From contig NZ_JRAA01000002.1 in assembly GCF_000787395.1 (NCBI RefSeq), forward strand, positions 434,001-498,000: a stretch of DNA of 64,000 bases, given 5' to 3'. The notes beneath the pieces are model-generated. The model was not told the origin of the DNA, ran no database searches, and saw only the letters and a program-made list of their open reading frames with translations. A program made the translations under genes and the position numbers. This document shows, in pieces, positions 55,076-62,504 of the stretch (position 1 is the first letter of the stretch; every line of letters starts with the position of its first letter). This DNA comes from Solemya velum gill symbiont (GTDB taxonomy: Bacteria > Pseudomonadota > Gammaproteobacteria > Chromatiales > Chromatiaceae).

Positions 55076-55100
55076 AAGGGCGGCATTTATTGTCGCCCTT
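55076..55100 (+). terminator. Rho-independent terminator
   Basis: Stem AAGGGCG/CGCCCTT around an 11-base loop, followed by TTTTTT (from 55099). It ends the three-gene plus-strand operon. Confidence 0.8.
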
Positions 55101-55248
55101 TTTTCCTCCTGGAGATCAAGGGATCGATAGATTTTAGGAAATTCCTTGGTGATTATGAATACCACAAATAATCAAATAATTGCGAATTCTTGGCGCCACA
55201 TGTATTAGAGACTGCTAATATAATGTGCATGAGAGGCAGGTACACGCA

Positions 55249-55530
55249 ATGGCATACGAAAATAAAGTAGACGATTTAGTTGGTAACTTTGTTGCAGAAT
55301 TTCAAAGGGAATTGATCACTGCAAGAAATATAGAGTCTTATCTGGACGATGAGATACCAAAACTGGTTGCTGGATATCCTGATGCTGTCTACCACCCGAA
55401 AGAGCAGCGGGAACCGGTGAAAACCCAATTTATTGCCCAGACTGGTGGCCGTTTGAGCAACGGTGTTCCAAGAGTATTAAGTGCCGAAATTATTAATGGC
55501 TACCCTTTAGGTGTCTATTTTCCAAGATAG
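55249..55530 (+). CDS. Small unknown protein
   Basis: 93 residues from ATG 55249, chosen because AGGCAGG lies about 8 bases upstream; the open frame starts at 55225. The N-terminus is helical and amphipathic (NKVDDLVGNFVAEFQRELITARN), then IPKLVAGYPDAVYHPKEQREP and a GGRLSNGVPRV turn. It has no membrane segment. The family is not recognised. Confidence 0.5.
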   Translation: MAYENKVDDLVGNFVAEFQRELITARNIESYLDDEIPKLVAGYPDAVYHPKEQREPVKTQFIAQTGGRLSNGVPRVLSAEIINGYPLGVYFPR

Positions 55531-55547
55531 CGGCAATCCATTTCACA

Positions 55548-56162
55548 TTATTCAACTCTCTTTCTAATTAAACTCAGAAGATGGCTTAACTGATCTTCGG
55601 GTAAGCGCAAACCATAAGTGTTGAGAAGCCAATCAGCCGCCTGGTCTGAATCAGCTGACGGAGGTGTCATTTCTAGCAAGAATCCGCCCACATCTTCTAC
55701 AACCGCCCATGGATAAATGAGCCAGTGCCATTTATCCAGGGATTCAGCCACGTATTCAGCCCTCACTGGTGAACAGCTCTTTTCATGCAGTACGGCGATA
55801 CGCACTTCAGTTGGGCCCAGGCTTTCGAGATGAGATCGAGCGATCTTCAGGGTATCGCCCGTATCGTTGACATCATCAACAAGCAAGATGCGTTGACCCG
55901 CGACATCCATACACAGCGGATACTTTACAAAGGCCTGTTGCTCATGGACAGCCGCCTTGCTGTAATGCACTACGCGAATGCTGGTTAAGTTGAAAAGACC
56001 CAGTACATCGCACAACACCCTCGCCGGGGTGAAACCACCACGGGAGATGGCCACGACAAGATCCGGATGATAATCACTGGCACGGATCTCCTCTGCCAGT
56101 TTATAGACCAGGTCGTAGACCGTCTCCTGGGAAACCAATTCACAACGCAGACGCTCAGCCAT
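55548..56162 (-). CDS. Type I phosphoribosyltransferase (purine/xanthine type)
   Basis: A 204-residue PRPP-dependent phosphoribosyltransferase. It has the PRPP-binding motif ILLVDDVNDTGDT near residue 92 and the flexible region around VVAISRGGFTPARVLCD. The extended C-terminus (LLNTYGLRLPEDQLSHLL) is seen in the archaeal-type hypoxanthine/xanthine phosphoribosyltransferases. The start is 56162 behind AGAGGG. A purine base substrate is likely. There is no operon partner. Confidence 0.85.
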   Translation of the reverse strand: MAERLRCELVSQETVYDLVYKLAEEIRASDYHPDLVVAISRGGFTPARVLCDVLGLFNLTSIRVVHYSKAAVHEQQAFVKYPLCMDVAGQRILLVDDVNDTGDTLKIARSHLESLGPTEVRIAVLHEKSCSPVRAEYVAESLDKWHWLIYPWAVVEDVGGFLLEMTPPSADSDQAADWLLNTYGLRLPEDQLSHLLSLIRKRVE

Positions 56163-56394
56163 TTCGATACCCTCTGTTCTGAACACTACACACAATTAGA
56201 AGGTGCATTTTTCTTACACGAAACGCAAGTCGAATTCACTTGCTGACGTCATTCGTAGATTTGATCTGTCATTTCGGACGGTAGTTATACGATTTTGGAA
56301 CTCCCCGCTTTTTCACCAGATTTAATTGCATATCAACAAACCAGCGTCTAGCCTTAATAGTGTAAGAGCATCTGGAAACTATCAGGAGGAATTC

Positions 56395-56784
56395 ATGGCT
56401 ATTTCAAGACGGAAGTTCCTGGCAATGGCTGTCGCAGCGATTGCCTCACCGAGTCTTATTGCACATCCTGGACCGCATCACCACCCACATCGCCCTGGTC
56501 CACGACTACGGCCGTTGCGCCCTCACCGCCCTCTTCGCAGAAGAAGGCTTCATCCAAGACGAAGAGTTATCTGGAGAAGAGTCCATCACCGGAGGCACCT
56601 GGTTGTTCCTCTCGCTTTAGCAATAGGATGGGAGCTCTTTTTTGACGGCAGACCCCATACAGTGGTAGTAGTCAATCCAGACAGTGTTGTTGTCCGCGAT
56701 TTGTCGAATAACGAGAAGGAGATCCCGGTCGTTTTTGAAGATACTGCCGACAACATATCCGACATTCATGATTGGGATTATTGA
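56395..56784 (+). CDS. Tat-exported H/P/R-rich protein
   Basis: 129 residues, starting at ATG 56395 behind AGGAGG. The twin-arginine signal SRRKFLAMAV is followed by a hydrophobic segment to about SLIA. Then comes a low-complexity region of about 50 residues made almost only of His, Pro, Arg and Leu (PHHHPHRPGP onward). A hydrophobic stretch (VVPLALAIGWELFF) and an acidic C-terminal domain with VVVVNPDSVVVRDLS follow. The H-rich part may bind metal ions. The family is unknown. Confidence 0.65.
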   Translation: MAISRRKFLAMAVAAIASPSLIAHPGPHHHPHRPGPRLRPLRPHRPLRRRRLHPRRRVIWRRVHHRRHLVVPLALAIGWELFFDGRPHTVVVVNPDSVVVRDLSNNEKEIPVVFEDTADNISDIHDWDY

Positions 56785-56820
56785 ATAATCAATCTGTGAT
56801 CGACCTGGAAATCAGGTCAA

Positions 56821-56844
56821 CGGCCCATGAGAAATCATGGGCCG
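56821..56844 (+). terminator. Rho-independent terminator
   Basis: Perfect 10-bp stem CGGCCCATGA/TCATGGGCCG with a GAAA tetraloop, then ATTTTA. It lies 36 bp after the H/P/R-rich protein gene. Confidence 0.8.
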
Positions 56845-56890
56845 ATTTTAAGAAATACCAAGGGGCTATAATTAGGAATGCCCCTTTAAT

Positions 56891-57239
56891 TTAGTCAAGA
56901 ACTCTTACTATTTTATCGATACTGTTCAACTTTGAATTTGATTTCCAGGCGTCTAAACCAGGTGTCAGATTTTCCATATCAGCATAATGGTCACTATGGA
57001 AAAAGAGATTCTGTTTCAAAGTTGATGCTATTAAAAAGAGATTGTAACTGAATCTGTCGCACCTTCTGAAGACATCAATTCTGCCTCGATAATTCTGAAA
57101 AAATATCAAGGTGTGAAAGGCTGACCCATCTATACCGGCGATTCTTTCAGCATCACAAAGCATCTCCAGTTGTTCTTTTATGCGATGCTTTTCCGGCACA
57201 AAAATGATCCAGCCTCTTTTCTGAAGAGCATCTTCTACC
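56891..57239 (-). pseudogene. GT61/DUF563-like glycosyltransferase, C-terminal remnant
   Basis: About 115 codons of a minus-strand gene that continues into the IS3 end on its 5' side. IIFVPEKHRIKEQLEMLCDAERIAGIDGSAFHTLIF contains the G(A)xGSA(x)HxxIF pattern of capsule-type GT61/DUF563 glycosyltransferases, the C-terminal half. The beginning is lost. The first codons of the open frame come from the IS. Confidence 0.6.
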
Positions 57240-57296
57240 TGATCCTCCCCCAATAAGTTGGTCCACCCTTATGATGAGTAAAACGGAGGACCGAAA

Positions 57297-57575
57297 ATGG
57301 GAATCAAGCGACACAAACCGGAAGAAATCGTCCAGAAACTGCGGCAAGTTGAAGTCCTGGTTGGACAAGGCACTGCCCGCATCGATGCGATCCGCGAAAT
57401 TGGCATCACTGAGCAGACTTACTACCGCTGGCGCAAAAAGTACGGTGGGATGGGGATTGACCAGTTAAAAGAACTGAAACGGCTACAGAAGGAGAATGAA
57501 CGTTTGCGCAAGGCCGTTTCTGATCTGACACTGGATAAGCAGATTCTGTCGGAGGCTGCCAAGGGAAACTTCTGA
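57297..57575 (+). CDS. IS3-family OrfA (HTH DNA-binding protein)
   Basis: 92 residues with an HTH (KPEEIVQKLRQVEVLVGQG, then AIREIGITEQTYYRWRKKYGG) and a leucine-zipper-like helix (LKRLQKENERLRKAVSDL) used for dimerisation. GGAGG precedes the ATG. The last codons hold the slippery GGGAAAC, 4 bases before the stop. Confidence 0.95.
   Translation: MGIKRHKPEEIVQKLRQVEVLVGQGTARIDAIREIGITEQTYYRWRKKYGGMGIDQLKELKRLQKENERLRKAVSDLTLDKQILSEAAKGNF
57563..57569 (+). promoter_or_regulatory. Programmed -1 frameshift site GGGAAAC
   Basis: The heptamer fits X-XXY-YYZ (G-GGA-AAC) exactly in the OrfA frame, and the -1 frame opens directly into OrfB without a stop. This would make the OrfAB transposase. Confidence 0.75.
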
Positions 57576-57616
57576 GCCCCTCGCGTCGCAGGGCCTGTAT
57601 CGAAAACGTTTGTTGC

Positions 57617-58423
57617 ATGATGGCTGTTTCCGAGCGCAGGGCTTGCCGTGTACTCGGACAACATCGCTCAACCCAGCGCCGTATTCCACAGGGGCGTCGT
57701 GATGAAACACGACTTGTCGCTGATATGATCGCTCTAGCAAGGGAGTATGGCCGTTATGGTTACCGTCGTATCGCCGCTCTCCTGAGAGAGGCAGGCTGGC
57801 AAGTTAACGACAAGCGTGTCGAGCGGTTATGGCGACAAGAGGGGCTGAAAATACCTGCCAAGCAGAAGCCGCGTGGCCGTTTATGGCTCAATGATGGCTC
57901 TTGTATCAGACTCCGTGCACAATACAGAAATCATGTCTGGTCCTACGACTTTGTCCACCATAGAACCGATGATGGCAGAGCCTTCCGGACATTGAACCTG
58001 ATTGATGAATACAGTCGGGAATGTCTGGCAATCCGGGTGAAACGTAAGTTGAACTCAGCCGATGTCATTGATGTGCTGACTGACCTGTTCATTCTGCGTG
58101 GGGTACCGGCCTATATCCGTTCGGATAACGGCCCCGAGTTTATTGCAGAAGCCGTGAGGAAGTGGATCGCTGCTGTCGGCGCTAAAACGGCATACATCGA
58201 ACCAGGCTCACCTTGGGAGAACGGCTACTGCGAGAGCTTCAATGCCCGGTTCAGGGATGAATTGCTCAATGGTGAGGTCTTTTACACGCTACACGAAGCG
58301 AAAGTGATCATTGAACAATGGAGAAAACATTACAACACCAAGCGGCCACATAGCTCGCTGGGCTATCGCCCTCCAGCTCCTGAATCCATCATTCCACTGG
58401 AGCTGAAACCGGCGATGAACTAA
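57617..58423 (+). CDS. IS3-family OrfB (DDE transposase)
   Basis: 268 residues from the internal ATG. The frame is open back to about 57560, so the product is probably the OrfAB fusion made by -1 shifting. It has HTH_21-like REYGRYGYRRIAALLREAGW and catalytic core WSYDFVHHRTDDG (first Asp). The second Asp is in IRSDNGPEFIA, and the Glu is in SPWENGYCESFNARFRDELL. HYNTKRPHSSLGYRPP ends it. Intact. Confidence 0.95.
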   Translation: MMAVSERRACRVLGQHRSTQRRIPQGRRDETRLVADMIALAREYGRYGYRRIAALLREAGWQVNDKRVERLWRQEGLKIPAKQKPRGRLWLNDGSCIRLRAQYRNHVWSYDFVHHRTDDGRAFRTLNLIDEYSRECLAIRVKRKLNSADVIDVLTDLFILRGVPAYIRSDNGPEFIAEAVRKWIAAVGAKTAYIEPGSPWENGYCESFNARFRDELLNGEVFYTLHEAKVIIEQWRKHYNTKRPHSSLGYRPPAPESIIPLELKPAMN

Positions 58424-58457
58424 CATTCAAACTGGACCACTTGTTGGGGGCAGGTCA

Positions 58458-58783
58458 CAGGCATCGATAAAGGCGTGAGTAGCGTAGCCAAACAGGCTGA
58501 ATCGATAAACAAGGCTGAAACGAATCCCTTTACGCCGCGTAACGACCAGGTGCATCAAAATCGCAACGATCAGTGCGCCAATAGGGATAAAAACAAGGGA
58601 ATGAGTAAATTGACGATGATATTCAAGAAACAGCAAAGAGTCTGTTTCTGAGTGAATCAGGAAATCAAGATCAGCGGCCATCCCTGCCAAAAAACCGACA
58701 ATTGCAGCGATTTTTGCAGAGGCTTTGGTACTAACAGATTGAGCCAGGCTGGCACCAAGGCCTCCCTGTGTGAGAGGGTCCAT
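58458..58783 (-). pseudogene. YdjM/DUF457-like membrane hydrolase, N-terminal remnant
   Basis: The first ~108 residues of a membrane-bound metal-dependent hydrolase. It has MDPLTQGGLGASLAQS, GMAADLDFL, then YHRQFTHSLVFIP and FGYATHAFIDACD. The HS and TH-F-D metal-ligand pattern fits the family. The gene is cut at its 3' side by the IS3 element at 58457, and the last residues of the open frame (LPPTSGPV) are IS-derived. The family's normal length is about 330. Confidence 0.7.
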
Positions 58784-58888
58784 TCATTCTCCCGAGTAAA
58801 TCAAACGCATTTTGAATCAAGCCATTGATTGTTACACATGTTCCAGCATTTAAACCCTGTAAATTGCCTTGACCAGTTTCAATGGGGA

Positions 58889-59353
58889 TCAATAGCCACT
58901 GACATAACGTTTGATGTCGAGAATCGGGGTGTCAGCGAATGCATCGATATGGTCTATCTAAACAATATTCCCCTTTACTGACAATATGTTACAGCGAGTC
59001 AGGGCGATCAGGTTGGGGCGAACCGGAGCTCGCGTTGCAAATACACCCTTCAATGGATTCACCGGGTCGCCGAACGGATGTACCTGGAGAATCGAACGCT
59101 GCTAAGGATTGTCATTTCGGTCAAACCACCAGAGCACCCAGATCGATTTCAACTCGTCGACGCCGAGTAGCGCATCCTGGTATTCCTTGTTGATTTCCAG
59201 GGTTGTCGTACCATTCGATTTACGCACCCAGCCAATTGGTTGCACTTGATATTGAATAGCAGTGTTGGATTGTGGTTCGGCGACCAGCTGCTGCTGTGAA
59301 AGCGAAAAGGCTAGCACCATCATGACTACCAGCGTGAACGAAAGGGCTTTCAT
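58889..59353 (-). pseudogene. Exported TrmO/TsaA-like protein with two in-frame TAG codons
   Basis: A 155-codon frame starting at ATG 59353 behind AGGAGGAG. It has a signal peptide (FTLVVMMVLAFSLS) and then a TsaA/TrmO-type domain: YQVQPIGWVRKSNG, IWVLWWFDRNDNP. A TAG lies at 59104-59102. After it the family pattern resumes in the same frame: QRSILQVHPFGDP, GVFATRAPVRPNL. A second TAG at 58960-58958 is followed by IDHIDAFADTPILDIKRYV and a TGA at 58891-58889. No frameshift is present, only the two ambers. Likely a nonsense pseudogene. TrmO relatives methylate tRNA t6A37, but an exported copy would have a different role. Confidence 0.7.
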
Positions 59354-59522
59354 TTTCTCCTCCTGCTTAAGCAATAACTCCACACCATCTTAGCAAGTTT
59401 ATTTTACGTACCTGTAACCGCTTATTTTGCACGGATTTCAAATCGAAAGGTTTATACAATTAACGATACACTCTTAACATAGCCACGTTAGTGGTTCACT
59501 AATCCATTACAGGAGAGATTCC

Positions 59523-59705
59523 ATGAAAATAAATGTTGGAAGTGTTGATCGTGTTCTTCGTGCATTAGTCGGTATCGCCTTGATCGCCTGGGCCGTAACG
59601 GGCGGGCCTGTCTGGGCATGGATAGGTGTTATTCCCCTGGCCACTGCCCTGTTCAAGTTCTGTCCGGCTTACGCAATCCTTGGGATTAATACTTGCAGGA
59701 AGTAG
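59523..59705 (+). CDS. YgaP-like DUF2892 membrane protein
   Basis: 60 residues with MKINVGSVDRVLRALVGIALIAW at the start, two membrane helices and FCPAYAILGINTC near the end, all hallmarks of DUF2892 (YgaP transmembrane domain). AGGAGAG precedes the ATG. It lacks the rhodanese part of YgaP. Often found near sulfur genes. A terminator follows. Confidence 0.88.
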   Translation: MKINVGSVDRVLRALVGIALIAWAVTGGPVWAWIGVIPLATALFKFCPAYAILGINTCRK

Positions 59706-59741
59706 TAACGAAGCTGGTTTTGAATCTACTGGATATGAAAT

Positions 59742-59766
59742 AGCCTTCCCGGAAGCCGGGAAGGCT
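59742..59766 (+). terminator. Rho-independent terminator
   Basis: Stem AGCCTTCCCGG/CCGGGAAGGCT with a 3-base AAG loop, then TTTTCTTT. It lies 36 bp after the DUF2892 gene. Confidence 0.85.
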
Positions 59767-59771
59767 TTTCT

Positions 59772-60659
59772 TTAACGTACCAGAGTTTTTTTACGCATTA
59801 GCTGATCCCCCCATTGATAACTGGCCAGACCGGCCAGTATTATCCCTGTACCAAGCATTTCTATCGCACTGATTCTTTCATGGTTAAGCCAAGCACCAAG
59901 AAGCAGTGCCAGTACCGGTGTAACCATGGTTGCCAATCCGATTGCTGTTGCAGAAATCTCCCGTAATACGTAGTAGTACAAAACAAAGCCAAATGCCGTA
60001 GCCACAGCTCCGAGGTAGAGTATTGACCACAAGGCGCGTTCACTGATCTGCACATCCGCATCTGCATCGTTGAATCCGTAACTGACCCAGAAAAGAGGTA
60101 CGGCCACCAGTAATGCACCCGTGGTGGTTTCCAGTGGATGCAGCCCTGCATCAATACGCTTGATCCACACAGCACTCAGAGAATGGATTACCACCGATAC
60201 TCCCACCGCAAGCAGGCCAATATATTGTTGATTCCCAAGCCGCAGACTCTGTTCGAAAACCAGCCACAATCCGGAAATGCCAAGCAACATGCCTGTCCCC
60301 CTGAACAGTGTTAACCCCCTTTCATGGAGAATCAGGGCTGCAAACAAACCTGTCACTACCGGTGTCAGCCCAAAGACGACCGAAACCATGCCGGAAGGGA
60401 TAAATTGTGCGCCCCAATAGACCGAGCTCATCGCCCCCCAGATTCCCAGTCCTGCCGCAAGATAGGTTTTTCGCGCAGCTGCATACCAGCGCATACGACG
60501 GCTCATCAGCGCCACCAGTACCAGGCAAACAAATACGCCAAGCAACATACGTGTACTTACTCCAAGCCAGGGCCCGATGCCCTCGCTGCTCCATTTAATT
60601 GCCAATGGCGTTGTTGTCCAGATTAATACCATCCCCAGGTATGCGGCCGGCACAGACAT
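59772..60659 (-). CDS. EamA/DMT-family permease
   Basis: A 295-residue protein with ten helices in two five-helix EamA repeats. The first repeat starts AYLGMVLIWTTTPLAIKWS; the second has GATATAFGFVLYYYVLREI-like text and VTPVLALLLGAW. The family exports metabolites or amino acids. The start follows AGGAGGAAGAG. The end is converging with the DUF2892 terminator. The substrate is unknown. Confidence 0.9.
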   Translation of the reverse strand: MSVPAAYLGMVLIWTTTPLAIKWSSEGIGPWLGVSTRMLLGVFVCLVLVALMSRRMRWYAAARKTYLAAGLGIWGAMSSVYWGAQFIPSGMVSVVFGLTPVVTGLFAALILHERGLTLFRGTGMLLGISGLWLVFEQSLRLGNQQYIGLLAVGVSVVIHSLSAVWIKRIDAGLHPLETTTGALLVAVPLFWVSYGFNDADADVQISERALWSILYLGAVATAFGFVLYYYVLREISATAIGLATMVTPVLALLLGAWLNHERISAIEMLGTGIILAGLASYQWGDQLMRKKTLVR

Positions 60660-60694
60660 CTCTTCCTCCTGATTTTCGAAAGGCCAAAAATAAA

Positions 60695-60726
60695 AAAGGC
60701 CGCAGCTACTGAAAGCTGCGGCCTTT
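60695..60726 (-). terminator. Rho-independent terminator of the ligase operon
   Basis: Perfect 13-bp stem AAAGGCCGCAGCT/AGCTGCGGCCTTT with a 6-base loop, followed on the minus strand by TTTATTTTT. It lies about 175 bp after the acyl-ligase gene. Confidence 0.85.
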
Positions 60727-60899
60727 CCCAGAATCGGGGTGTTAAATCGATCTATGAAAGCACACAGCCACCAGTAAGCCAGCGCATAGCGCGGCCCACG
60801 TGAATAACCAGGTTTTGTGCTTTTATCGAAATCATGGGTCTCAGTGTAACTCTGTTTCTCTTGAAATCAACACTCTTTTATCAGTGTTCCAGTTCAGGA

Positions 60900-62486
60900 T
60901 CAGCCGACCAGGTCATGTAACTCTGGCGAATTATTAGAAGAGCCGCTCCATTTATCACGTATTTTTTCTCGAATCACTTTACCACTCATACCTTCTGGCA
61001 AGTGATCCAGGAAAATCAGTTTCCTCGGTAACTTATAGTCACTGATCCTCTTTCCCAGGTGCCTCAATATTTCGTCACTTTCTGGAACAGCAGCATTATG
61101 AGTAATAAACGCCCATGGTACTTCTGACAAACTATGAGTGTATTCATCCTGTACACGCATACCTATAACAACACAGCCACGGACACCCGGGACTTTCAAT
61201 ATCTCTTGTTCAATCTCGACAGGTGAAACAGTATCACCTGAGTGTAAAACGATTAAGTCCTTTTCTCTTCCAATAAACCAATAAATACCATTGACATCTT
61301 TAAGTGCTAAATCCCCACTCTTGACCCAGCCATCCAAAACGCTCCTCTGCGTCATGTCCGGATCATTCAGATAGCCTTCCATTTGCTTTGGACTTCGGGC
61401 ATAGATCTCTCCAACCTCTCCTTCTTTCACTTCATTACCTTCCTGATCTAGCAGTTTAATCTCCACTCCCGGTGCTGGTCTTCCCAGTGCTTCACTAATA
61501 TCAGGGTCAGGAGAGTTGTGAATTATCATCCAGCTCAACTCGGTCATTCCATAACTGGCAGAAAGCGTTTTGCCCGTAATTGAATAGTATTTTTCCTGCA
61601 CGGTACTCGTCACCCTGTCTGCACCTACAGATGAGAACTTGATATTTTTAAAACTGGAAGCCTTTATCAAGGGGTGCATGAGAAGTTTTTCAAATGCAGA
61701 TACAACCATGATCAAGTGTGTTGGCTGTATATTATTGATTGTATGCGAGAGACAACTGACTTCATACGATTGCATGAGTACGAAACTTGAACCTGTACTG
61801 AGAAAGGCGAGCGCTTGATACAGGCCAACACTATGCACAAGTGAAGATGCCACTATGGCCACACTATGCTCATCAATTTCTGCGCACTCGATACGCCCTT
61901 GAATGATATGCATTAAGGATGATCGCGAGATCATCACACCTTTCGATTGTCCTGTTGATCCCGAGGTATGTAATACGAGTCCAATAGATTCCGGACCGAC
62001 TGGACGATTCACATGACTGATATTAGCGCGAGATTCTTTCATCCCTGGCAGCATTGGGTGTAGCACTCCATTCTCAATACCCCACACCTGGTCCAGCTCA
62101 ACATCATCCAATTCATTCAGAATCTCATCATCTAATTGATTGTTGAGAACAATCAAATGCCGGCAAGCAGATTTCCTGAGTATCGATTTAACCTCCGGAA
62201 ATTTATAATCATGGTGAAGAGGCATGGAGATCACGCCTGCTTGGAATCCTGAAATATAGGCGTAAAGTAATTCCGGGCAGTTTGGTAGCCATAGTGCAAC
62301 AAGTTCATTTGACTTGAAGTAACGCCTGTATTGAAGCGTTAACTGACTGACTGTCGTAGCAACATCCTGGTATGTATGTTGCCTGTCATTAAAAGCAAAT
62401 GCGGTTTTCTTTGGTGTATTTCGGACTGCCCTACCTGGTAAATCAGATAGATCAAAGGAATCACTTTTATTCTCCGGCATATTCAT
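60900..62486 (-). CDS. AMP-forming acyl/aryl-CoA ligase-like enzyme
   Basis: A 528-residue adenylate-forming enzyme. It has A3 loop LHTSGSTGQSKGVMIS near residue 170, A5 YGMTE, GWVKSGDLALKD with the hinge region GREKDLIVLHSGDTVSPVEIE, and the C-terminal lysine region MSGKVIREKIRDKW. It is intact. It is the second gene after a TauD-type dioxygenase, 18 bp apart. It activates a carboxylic acid to a CoA thioester or loads a carrier. The pairing with an Fe/2-oxoglutarate dioxygenase suggests a dedicated modification of one acid, which is inference. Confidence 0.88.
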   Translation of the reverse strand: MNMPENKSDSFDLSDLPGRAVRNTPKKTAFAFNDRQHTYQDVATTVSQLTLQYRRYFKSNELVALWLPNCPELLYAYISGFQAGVISMPLHHDYKFPEVKSILRKSACRHLIVLNNQLDDEILNELDDVELDQVWGIENGVLHPMLPGMKESRANISHVNRPVGPESIGLVLHTSGSTGQSKGVMISRSSLMHIIQGRIECAEIDEHSVAIVASSLVHSVGLYQALAFLSTGSSFVLMQSYEVSCLSHTINNIQPTHLIMVVSAFEKLLMHPLIKASSFKNIKFSSVGADRVTSTVQEKYYSITGKTLSASYGMTELSWMIIHNSPDPDISEALGRPAPGVEIKLLDQEGNEVKEGEVGEIYARSPKQMEGYLNDPDMTQRSVLDGWVKSGDLALKDVNGIYWFIGREKDLIVLHSGDTVSPVEIEQEILKVPGVRGCVVIGMRVQDEYTHSLSEVPWAFITHNAAVPESDEILRHLGKRISDYKLPRKLIFLDHLPEGMSGKVIREKIRDKWSGSSNNSPELHDLVG

Positions 62487-62504
62487 CCATCCATTCCAAA
62501 TATA

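Larger units (their letters stand above)
57240..58457 (+). mobile_element. IS3-family (IS407-like) insertion sequence
   Basis: A 1218-bp element with TGA...TCA ends. The imperfect ~26-bp terminal repeats both contain CCCCCAA and GGTCCA (left TGATCCTCCCCC, right end read inward TGACCTGCCCCC). It carries orfA and orfB joined by a -1 frameshift. No direct repeat is seen at the flanks (left ACC, right CAG). Different truncated genes lie on each side. Confidence 0.9.

Noticed and set aside
57297-58423. Treating the IS3 orfA/orfB break as a damaging frameshift
   Set aside because: The break carries the normal GGGAAAC programmed site, and both parts keep all motifs.
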